Below the pieces are notes generated by a model. The model was given only the letters and a program-made list of their open reading frames with translations, was not told the DNA's origin and searched no databases. A stretch of 64,000 bases of DNA from contig VGCH01000002.1 in NCBI GenBank assembly GCA_016870115.1, forward strand, positions 1-64,000, written 5' to 3'. Of the stretch, positions 58,094 to 64,000 are shown piece by piece (the first letter of the stretch is position 1; every line of letters begins with the position of its first letter). Both the position numbers and the translations under genes were made by a program. The stretch comes from Alphaproteobacteria bacterium (GTDB taxonomy: Bacteria; Pseudomonadota; Alphaproteobacteria; Reyranellales; Reyranellaceae).

Positions 58094-59077
58094 ATGAACG
58101 GGCAACGTCCCTCGTCGAGCGCGTGGCACCGCGCGATCCCGCTGGCGGCCCGGCTGTGGCTGGCGCTGGTCGCGTTGTCGTTCCTCGGTGCCTGGCACCC
58201 GTGGCTGGAGCTGCCCAGTCATCTCAGGCTGCATTTGACCGGTGCAGGGGTCGCGCTGGCGATCGCCACGGCGATGCTGCGCACCCGCGCCATGACCCTA
58301 ATTCTGGTCGCGGCCGCCGGGATCAACCTGGCCGACGGCTGGTCAAGCGCCGCGCGGCCACCGGCGGTGCCGGTCGGGCCGGGTCCGGCCTTCCGCGTCG
58401 TGTGGGCCAATCTCCAGAACTGGAACACCGACCTCGCGGCGCTGCGGCATCTCGTCGAATTCGAGCGGCCGGATCTTCTCTTGCTGACCGAACTTGCGGC
58501 AACCCATCGCGAGGTCCTGCAGGGCGTGCGGCCCTTGTTGCCGTTCCAGTCGGCCGACGCGATGACCGACCCGCTCGCCGTCCTGGCCGCCACGCGGGTT
58601 GCGCCGGAGGCGATGCAGTTCGACTACGGCGTCGGTCCCGAGGGTCCGCTTGCGATCGTGCGCTTCTGTCCGATCGCCGACGCCGCCTGCGTCACCGTCC
58701 TCGCGCTGCATGGCGCCCGCCCGTGGCGCGGACCGGATGGCCTGCGCGATCGCCAGCTTGCGCACGCCGCCGCGGTCGCGCGCCGGCGCCAGGCGGCGGG
58801 TGAGATCGTGGCGTTGGTCGGCGATCTCAACACCACGCCTCACGCCGTCTCGTTCAAGCGCCTGTTGGCGCAATCGGGATTGCGCGACGCCATACGCGGT
58901 CCGCAGGAGCGACCGCATCCGCCCTTCGCCACCTGGCCCACTCGGGCTGGTGCCTGGGGCATTGCCATCGACCATGTGCTGGTCGGACCGGGCCTCGCCA
59001 CGTCCGAAGTGCGTCGCGGACCCGACATCGGCAGCGACCATTTTCCGGTGATCGTTGATTTGCGCTTGCCGCGCTGA
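58094..59077 (+). CDS. Membrane-anchored endonuclease/exonuclease/phosphatase-family protein
   Basis: The 327-residue protein has two or three N-terminal hydrophobic segments (LWLALVALSFLGAWHPWL, LTGAGVALAIATAML, ALILVAAAGINLA-like). An EEP fold follows: FRVVWANLQNWNTDLAALRHLVEFERPDLLLLTEL, then VALVGDLNTTPHAVSFKRLL, IDHVLVGPGLATSE and GSDHFPVIVDL, which carry the metal and catalytic Asn, Asp and His residues. It is probably a periplasmic phosphodiesterase with unknown substrate. The 24-base gap to mutM leaves little room for two promoters. Confidence 0.87.
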   Translation: MNGQRPSSSAWHRAIPLAARLWLALVALSFLGAWHPWLELPSHLRLHLTGAGVALAIATAMLRTRAMTLILVAAAGINLADGWSSAARPPAVPVGPGPAFRVVWANLQNWNTDLAALRHLVEFERPDLLLLTELAATHREVLQGVRPLLPFQSADAMTDPLAVLAATRVAPEAMQFDYGVGPEGPLAIVRFCPIADAACVTVLALHGARPWRGPDGLRDRQLAHAAAVARRRQAAGEIVALVGDLNTTPHAVSFKRLLAQSGLRDAIRGPQERPHPPFATWPTRAGAWGIAIDHVLVGPGLATSEVRRGPDIGSDHFPVIVDLRLPR

Positions 59078-59137
59078 GACCCGGAGTCCTTGTCGGTTCA
59101 GGCGAAACCGCGCGAGTCTGTCTGAACCGGCGGCGCT

Positions 59138-59800
59138 CTATCCCCGGGCGCCGAACAGGGCGGTACCGACCCGCACCTCGGTGGCGCCGCACCGGATCGC
59201 GATGTCAAAGTCGGCGCTCATACCCATGCTGAGGCGGGCGAGGCCGCTACGCGCAGCGAACTTCGCCAGCAGCGCGAAATGCAGCGCCGGATCGTCCTCG
59301 ACCGGCGGGATGCACATCAGGCCCACCACCGGCAGCCGCCATACGTCACGGCACTCGGCAACGAACCGATCGATGTCGGCCGGCAGAACGCCGGCCTTCT
59401 GCGGCTCCTCGCCGGTGTTCACCTGCACGAAGCAGGCCGGACGCCGGCCGGCGCGGTCCATCTCCTTGGCCAACGTCTCGGCAAGCTTGGGCCGGTCGAC
59501 CGACTGAAGCACATCGAACAGCGCCACCGCCTCGCGGGCCTTGTTGGTCTGCAAAGGCCCGATCAGATGCAGCTCCAGATCGGCGTGGCGCTCGCGCAAG
59601 GCGGGGAATTTCCCCTCGGCTTCCTGAACGCGGTTCTCGCCGAACACGCGCTGACCGGCCTCGATCAGCTTGGCGATCGCCTCGGCCGGGTGGGTCTTGG
59701 ACACCGCGACCAAGCGACAGGCAGCCGCATCCCGACCCGCTTCCGCGGCGGCCGCTTCCATGCGGCCGCGGATGTCCGCGAGACGCGCGGCGGCGCTCAT
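59138..59800 (-). CDS. YggS-family PLP homeostasis protein
   Basis: YggS/PLPBP proteins bind pyridoxal phosphate and keep B6 and amino-acid balance without known catalysis. The 220-residue TIM-barrel protein has the PLP lysine in CRLVAVSKTHPAEAI (Lys35), FGENRVQEAEGKF, LHLIGPLQTNKAREAV, CFVQVNTGEEPQKAG and RLSMGMSADFDIAIRCGATEVRVGTALFG. Its ATG overlaps the stop of the TPR gene by four bases. Confidence 0.93.
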   Translation of the reverse strand: MSAAARLADIRGRMEAAAAEAGRDAAACRLVAVSKTHPAEAIAKLIEAGQRVFGENRVQEAEGKFPALRERHADLELHLIGPLQTNKAREAVALFDVLQSVDRPKLAETLAKEMDRAGRRPACFVQVNTGEEPQKAGVLPADIDRFVAECRDVWRLPVVGLMCIPPVEDDPALHFALLAKFAARSGLARLSMGMSADFDIAIRCGATEVRVGTALFGARG

Positions 59801-61134
59801 AGCCCCAGAGCCGCCCGCACCGCCAGCACGTCGGTGTTCGTCGGCGCGGCCGCGAGCGCCTCATCCAGCAGCGCCTGTCCCGACACGCGCTCATCGAGCG
59901 CGAAGAGGCAGGCGCCGAGATGGGCCAGAAAGCGCGGGTCACCCGGCAACGCCGCCAGCGCACGCTCGTGAAGCGGGCGCGCCTCCGCGGCGCGGCCGAG
60001 CCTGACCAGGGCGCGGCCGAGATTGACCATCACCAGAGGGTCGTTGTCGTCGATCTTCTGGGCGCGGCGCAGCAGGCGGTGGGCGTCGTCGAAGCGCTTC
60101 AGCGCCAGCAGCGCAAGCGCGGCGTTGTTGAGCGCGGCGGTGTCATCCGGTGCGCGCTTGAGGTGGGACTCCAGCAGGTCCAGCGCCGCCTGCGGCTGGC
60201 CGCGCTCGATTTGCACCAGGCTCAGCTGGACCACAGCCTCGCCGTCGCCAGGCGCGATCTCGAGCGCGCGGCGCAAGGCGGCGGCCGCATCATCGGCCGC
60301 GCCGGTCTCGGCCTGCGCCAGGGCGAGTGTCTTCAGCGCCGGTTGGAAACCCGGATCCAGCTTGAGCGCTTGCTGCAGCGGCGGGATGGCGGCGGCTGCC
60401 TGGCCGCTGTGGAACAGCACGAAACCCTTGATGTGATGCAGATTGGCGTTCTCGGGCTGCAGGCGCAGCGCCTCCTCGATGTCGAGCTGCGCCTCCTCGC
60501 GACGCGCCGCCAGAATCAGGGCCAGGGCGCGGTCGCCCTTGATCTGCGCCCGACGCGGATCGTCGTCGGCCAGCGTCCAGGCGGCGTCGAGCTCCTCCAG
60601 CGCCTCGAGCGACTTTTGCATGCGATAGAGAGCGTAGCCGCGCATGTTGCGCGTGCGGGCCTGCAGCGGCCGCAGTTGCGCGCCCTCGGCCGACGCCGTC
60701 ATCGCCTGATCCAGATTGCCAGCGATCTCGGCCAGTTCGCGTTCGGCGGCCGCGAAGCGGCCAAGCTCGAGCAGCGAGGCGGAGAGCGCCAGCCGCGCCT
60801 CGATGTGCCCCGGTGCGCGACGGATCGTGTCGCGGAAGCGGCGTGTCGCCTCGTCGTGGCGGCCGAGCTTCTGCGCCGCCATGCCGAGATTGTAGTGCAG
60901 CATCGGCTCGTTGGGGTCGCGCGCGAGGGCCCGACGCCACAGTCCTTCAGCTTCGGCGATCGCACCACGCTGGAAGTGGCAGGCCGCGAGAAAATGCAGG
61001 ATGTCGGGCCGGTCGCCGTGGCGGGCGAGCGCGGACCGGAACAGCGGTTCGGCACGATCGAACCAGCCGGCGCGCAGGAACTGCAGGCCGGTCTGCAAGT
61101 CGGGATCGGGTGCCGGCAGGGGCGATTGAGCCAT
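59797..61134 (-). CDS. Tetratricopeptide-repeat protein
   Basis: The 445-residue soluble protein is built of about ten TPR-type helical hairpins, for example HFLAACHFQRGAIAEAEGLWRRALARDPNEP, HYNLGMAAQKLGRHDEATRRFRDTIRRAPGH, HHIKGFVLFHSGQAAAAIPPLQQALKLDPGF and VNLGRALVRLGRAAEARPLHERALAALPGD. No enzymatic domain or signal peptide is visible, so it is probably a scaffold. It is translationally coupled to yggS, but no functional link is known. Confidence 0.88.
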   Translation of the reverse strand: MAQSPLPAPDPDLQTGLQFLRAGWFDRAEPLFRSALARHGDRPDILHFLAACHFQRGAIAEAEGLWRRALARDPNEPMLHYNLGMAAQKLGRHDEATRRFRDTIRRAPGHIEARLALSASLLELGRFAAAERELAEIAGNLDQAMTASAEGAQLRPLQARTRNMRGYALYRMQKSLEALEELDAAWTLADDDPRRAQIKGDRALALILAARREEAQLDIEEALRLQPENANLHHIKGFVLFHSGQAAAAIPPLQQALKLDPGFQPALKTLALAQAETGAADDAAAALRRALEIAPGDGEAVVQLSLVQIERGQPQAALDLLESHLKRAPDDTAALNNAALALLALKRFDDAHRLLRRAQKIDDNDPLVMVNLGRALVRLGRAAEARPLHERALAALPGDPRFLAHLGACLFALDERVSGQALLDEALAAAPTNTDVLAVRAALGL

Positions 61135-61180
61135 GGCGCGCTGTGTAGACCCGGTGTCGATCCGACGCTAGAGCGGTGTG

Positions 61181-61732
61181 ATGGCAGGGGATCGCGATCT
61201 CTTCCTGAAGGCGATGGCCGACGCGCGCCCTCTGAAAGGTGTGTCGCGCCGCGCGCCGGTGGCGGCCAAGCCAGCACCCGCTGCCCCGATGGCCGTGGCG
61301 CCGCGGCCGCCCGTGCCGAGACCGACGGTCGAGCCCGATCTGGACGCCGGGGGCTCAGGGTTCGATCGCGACCTCTCGCGTGCCCTGTCGCGTCGCCGCC
61401 TGGAGCCCGACCTCAAGCTCGATCTGCACGGCCTCACGCTGGCAGCCGCTGAGCGCGCGGTGCGGCGGTTCCTTGCCGAGGCGCAGGGTGCCGATGCGCG
61501 GGTCGCGCTGGTCGTGACCGGCAAGGGTTTGCGGGAGGAGGGCGGCCGCGTGCTGGGCGGGCGCATCCGCGGCGAGCTGATGGGCTGGCTCAATCGCGCC
61601 GACAACCGCGCCTATGTGCGGGCGGTGCGGGCCGCCCACCCGCACCACGGTGGCGGTGGCGCCTTCTATTTGCTGCTGCGCCGCCGCTCGTCAGCCAGCA
61701 GTCGCTCCTTGCGCGCCACGCCCCAGCGATAG
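61181..61732 (+). CDS. Smr-domain protein
   Basis: The 183-residue protein has a low-complexity Ala/Pro-rich N-terminal half and a C-terminal Smr domain: LKLDLHGLTLAAAERAVRRFLAEAQ, the ALVVTGKGLREEGGRVLGGRIRGELMGWL segment and a final AFYLLLRR. Small Smr proteins are RNA/DNA nucleases or ribosome-collision factors in some bacteria. The start is ATG 61181; GTG 61178 is also possible. Its end overlaps the opposite ada gene by 67 bases, with the last 15 residues (SSASSRSLRATPQR) looking unconserved. Confidence 0.87.
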   Translation: MAGDRDLFLKAMADARPLKGVSRRAPVAAKPAPAAPMAVAPRPPVPRPTVEPDLDAGGSGFDRDLSRALSRRRLEPDLKLDLHGLTLAAAERAVRRFLAEAQGADARVALVVTGKGLREEGGRVLGGRIRGELMGWLNRADNRAYVRAVRAAHPHHGGGGAFYLLLRRRSSASSRSLRATPQR

Positions 61733-62787
61733 CCCGTGAGGCTGCCACTTGAGCCGATCGCTCGGTGGCAGGGCACCACGATCGACACCGGATTGGTGGC
61801 GCAGGCGCGGCCGACGGCGCGGGCGGCGTTGGGCTTGCCGAGCGCTTGCGCGATCTCACCATAGGTGCGGGTCGTGCCGGCGGGGATTTCGGTAAGCGCC
61901 TTCCAGACCTTCCATTGGAAGGCCGTGCCCAGGATATCGAGCGGCACGTCGGTGGCATCGAGCGCCGTGGGCTTTCGTCCGTAGAGCCGGGCCAAAACGC
62001 CCTGCACGCGGTCCTTCAGGCCGCGATCGTCACGCGCCAGCTCGGCGGCAGGGAAGTCGCGCTTGAGCTCGCGTTCGAGTCGCGCGTCGTCTTCGCCCAG
62101 GAATACCGCGGCCACCCCGCGTTCGGTCGCCGCCACCAGCACGCGGCCATAGTCGCTGTCGGCAAGCGTCCAGGCGATGCGAGCGCCAGCGCCGCCGCGC
62201 CGATAGGTGGCGGGCGTCATGCCGAGCGCGCGGTCGCTGCTTTCATAGACGCGGCTGGAGGAGCCATAGCCCGCGCCATAGATCGCGTCCGACACCGAGG
62301 TGCCCTCGCGCAGCGCGCGGCGCAGGCGATCGCGCTTGCGGGCGGCAAGCCAATCGCGCGGTCCGACCCCCAGCTCGTTTGCAAAGCGTTTGCCCAGCGC
62401 GCCGGCCGAGAGACCGACGCTGCGTGCCACGGCCGCGAGCGAGGGTGGATCTTGCGGATCGGCGGCGTCGAACAGGCGGCAAGCGTCCGCGACTGGACGG
62501 CTGAGTCCGGAGGCGGTTTCCCACTCCAGCGGCCTGCAGCGCTTGCAGGCGCGGAAACCCGCGGCTTCGGCAGCGGCGGGCGAGGCATGGAACGCCACGT
62601 TGCACCTGAGCGGCGGTCGCGCGGCGCAGGACGGCAGGCAGTAAACGCCCGTGGTGCGTACCGAGAACCAGAACCGGCCGTTGTAGGTGCGGTCGCGGGT
62701 CAGGACGGCGCGCCAGCACGTCTCGAAATCGGGAAGCGTCGCGGGCGGGGCGATAGTCGGGGAGATCGGAGTGGCGGTCGGGATCAT
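61666..62787 (-). CDS. ada: Bifunctional Ada: DNA methyl-phosphotriester/O6-alkylguanine repair and regulator
   Basis: Ada transfers methyl groups from DNA to its own cysteines and then activates repair genes. The 373-residue protein has the N-terminal zinc and methyl-acceptor domain with Cys50, Cys54, Cys81 and Cys84 (GVYCLPSC, CKRC). An AraC-type HTH follows (SLAAVARSVGLSAGALGKRFANELGVGPRDWLAARK), then the O6-alkyl transferase domain ending FQWKVWKALTEIPAGTTRTYGEIAQALG and the acceptor motif VVPCHRAIGSSG. ATG 62787 is the natural start. Confidence 0.93.
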   Translation of the reverse strand: MIPTATPISPTIAPPATLPDFETCWRAVLTRDRTYNGRFWFSVRTTGVYCLPSCAARPPLRCNVAFHASPAAAEAAGFRACKRCRPLEWETASGLSRPVADACRLFDAADPQDPPSLAAVARSVGLSAGALGKRFANELGVGPRDWLAARKRDRLRRALREGTSVSDAIYGAGYGSSSRVYESSDRALGMTPATYRRGGAGARIAWTLADSDYGRVLVAATERGVAAVFLGEDDARLERELKRDFPAAELARDDRGLKDRVQGVLARLYGRKPTALDATDVPLDILGTAFQWKVWKALTEIPAGTTRTYGEIAQALGKPNAARAVGRACATNPVSIVVPCHRAIGSSGSLTGYRWGVARKERLLADERRRSSK

Positions 62788-62857
62788 GCGCCGATCAAAG
62801 CACACGGAACCCGGCCGCTCTATCCGGCATCGGCGGGCAATTCACCCGCCGGGCTGC

Positions 62858-63082
62858 TCAGCCGAAGAAGCCCTTCTCGGCCTCGTGGCGCGCGGTCGCG
62901 CGGTCGATGCCGATGTCGCGCAGCAGCCGCTCGTCGAGCGTGCCCAGCTGCTGGCGGGAACGCGCAAGATCGGCCCGCAGGCAGAGCGTCTCGTAGCCTT
63001 CGATCAACAGACCGGCCACGAACGCGACCAGCCGCAGCGGCTGCCGCAGGGTGAGGGTCGGGGTGTGGGCGAGGCTCGACAT
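62858..63082 (-). CDS. DUF1127 small protein
   Basis: The 74-residue protein ends in the DUF1127 (YjiS-like) motif LGTLDERLLRDIGIDRATARHEAEKGFFG, preceded by a hydrophobic-amphipathic stretch (LRLVAFVAGLLIEGYETLCLRADLARS). Short arginine-rich DUF1127 proteins in alphaproteobacteria influence RNA turnover and phosphate/carbon metabolism. The ATG has GGAG seven bases upstream. It is divergent from the LysR gene across 142 bases. Confidence 0.88.
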   Translation of the reverse strand: MSSLAHTPTLTLRQPLRLVAFVAGLLIEGYETLCLRADLARSRQQLGTLDERLLRDIGIDRATARHEAEKGFFG

Positions 63083-63155
63083 GACTTAGCTCCATTGGGG
63101 CAGCTGCCTAGGCGGGATACGGCCACCGGTGTGTGTTGAAGGCCAAAATGAGCTA

Positions 63156-63223
63156 TAGTCTCTCCGCCTGCAAAGGATGAATCCTCGGGTTGTGACCCAG
63201 AAAAAATATGAGCGGAGAGTCTA
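63156..63223 (+). promoter_or_regulatory. Structured leader that can hide the LysR ribosome site
   Basis: A long-range stem pairs 63156-63167 with 63212-63223 (11 of 12 positions), burying GGAG (63214-63217), the ribosome site of the next gene. Inside are two small hairpins, AGGA-TGAA-TCCT (63174-63185) and GGGT-TGTG-ACCC (63187-63198), giving a possible three-way junction. A run of six As (63201-63206) is single-stranded. This may be a regulatory RNA leader, or a DNA palindrome bound by the regulator. Confidence 0.4.
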
Positions 63224-63224
63224 G

Positions 63225-64000
63225 ATGAGCCGCGCCCAGCTGCCCCTGAATGCCCTACGCGCCTTCGAGGCGGCCGCTCGCCACTCGAGCTTCACCCAGG
63301 CCGCCGATGAACTGCACGTGACGCAGGCCGCCGTCAGCCATCAGGTGAAGGGACTCGAGGAGCGGCTGGGCGTGCCGCTCTTCATCCGCCGGCCGCGCGG
63401 ACTCGAGATCACCGCTGAAGGTCAGGGACTGTTGCCCGACTTGCGCGACGCGTTCGATCGCATGACGCAGGCGCTGGACCGGGTCGGCCGCAAGAGCAGC
63501 GCGGGCACGTTGAACGTCAGTCTCATCACGACCTTCGCGCTCGCTTGGTTGGTGCCGCGACTGCACCGTTTCCAGACCAAGCACCCCGACATCGAAGTGC
63601 GCATGACCACGACCCAGCGTGTGGTCGACTTCGCCCGCGAGGATTTCGACTGCGCCATTCGCTTCACCGTGCAGCCCGAGGCCGACCTGCACGCGGTGCG
63701 GCTGTTCAACGACGTGCTGACGCCGCTCTGCGGCAAGCGCTACGCCGACCGGCTGAAGTCGCTGGACGATCTCAAGAAGGCGCCGCTCATCGACATGACA
63801 AACGAGGTCGAGTGGCCGATCTGGCTGCGCGCCGTCGGTCTCGGCGACTACAAGCCCAAGCGCTTGCTCACGTTCGACTCGACGATGATCGCCGTCGAGG
63901 CCGCGATGGAGGGGGCGGGCGTCGCGGTCGGCCCGCCGCAGCTCTTCCGCGAGGAACTGGCGCAAGGCCGTCTCTTCCAGCCCTTCCCGCAGATCGTCGA
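63225..64000 (+). CDS. LysR-type transcriptional regulator, GcvA-like (partial)
   Basis: The gene runs off the window end. The 258 visible residues start MSRAQLPLNALRAFEAAARHSSFTQAADELHVTQAAVSHQVKGLEERLGVPLFIRR, a LysR helix-turn-helix close to GcvA. The effector domain follows with GTLNVSLITTFALAWLVPRLHRFQTKHPDIEVRMTTTQRVVDFAREDFDCAIRF and FDSTMIAVEAAMEGAGVAVGPPQLF. It is divergent from DUF1127, so it might regulate that gene or itself. Only about 40 residues are expected to be missing. Confidence 0.93.
   Translation, partial: MSRAQLPLNALRAFEAAARHSSFTQAADELHVTQAAVSHQVKGLEERLGVPLFIRRPRGLEITAEGQGLLPDLRDAFDRMTQALDRVGRKSSAGTLNVSLITTFALAWLVPRLHRFQTKHPDIEVRMTTTQRVVDFAREDFDCAIRFTVQPEADLHAVRLFNDVLTPLCGKRYADRLKSLDDLKKAPLIDMTNEVEWPIWLRAVGLGDYKPKRLLTFDSTMIAVEAAMEGAGVAVGPPQLFREELAQGRLFQPFPQIV

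Overview
The window is a high-GC chromosomal segment of an alphaproteobacterium. The evidence is the order rpsT, dnaA, dnaN, recF, gyrB downstream of mutM and an enoyl-CoA hydratase; an Irr-type Fur regulator divergent from fabA-fabB-fabI; the rimP-nusA-ylxR-infB-rbfA and truB-rpsO-pnp blocks; and a DUF1127 protein. A Rhodospirillales-like or Reyranella-like host would fit, but this is a judgement from gene content and not a computed placement. Layout: positions 1-115 hold the edge of an IS3-family element with a dead orfA start, followed by a hypothetical gene and a poorly coding stretch. From 1.3 to 15.5 kb lie a ThDP enzyme, trmB and the translation and RNA block (rimP, nusA, ylxR, infB, rbfA, truB, rpsO, pnp). 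That block is split by one opposite-strand membrane/spermidine-synthase fusion gene. From 15.8 to 22.1 kb lie an intradiol dioxygenase, the fabA-fabB-fabI unsaturated fatty acid operon, irr, and a plus-strand unit of rubrerythrin, a GlpC-like Fe-S protein and a DUF3501 protein. A probable Irr box and a good promoter precede that unit. From 22 to 39.9 kb is a mixed housekeeping region: TonB, an SH3 protein, a 2-hydroxyacid dehydrogenase, BrkB, an acyltransferase, TerC, MAPEG, MsrA, a class V aminotransferase, a CMD protein, a YgjP-type metallopeptidase, a DadA-like oxidase, a TetR regulator, HslVU, an MFS transporter, an alpha/beta hydrolase and a nitronate monooxygenase. From 39.9 to 44.5 kb is a small CDP-sugar/glycosyl island (rfbG, methyltransferase, epimerase, glycosyltransferase, rfbF). 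From 44.6 to 48.5 kb are a damaged SulP transporter, a catalase-like protein, a frameshifted XRE regulator and a thioesterase. From 48.5 to 58 kb is the minus-strand replication cluster, and from 58 to 64 kb are yggS, a TPR protein, an Smr protein, ada, DUF1127 and a LysR regulator cut by the window end. Working together: one rim/nus/inf/rbf/tru/rps/pnp set matures ribosomes and RNA. Irr, which senses haem and iron in relatives, sits between fatty-acid desaturation genes and a diiron/Fe-S module and probably regulates the latter. The rfb genes make CDP-6-deoxy-4-ketosugar for surface glycans. Five genes carry disruptions visible by reading: the IS3 orfA, a PlsB-like acyltransferase, a TetR regulator, a SulP transporter and an XRE regulator. 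Some of these lie in G/C runs and could be sequencing errors. No tRNA, rRNA, CRISPR array or prophage was seen.
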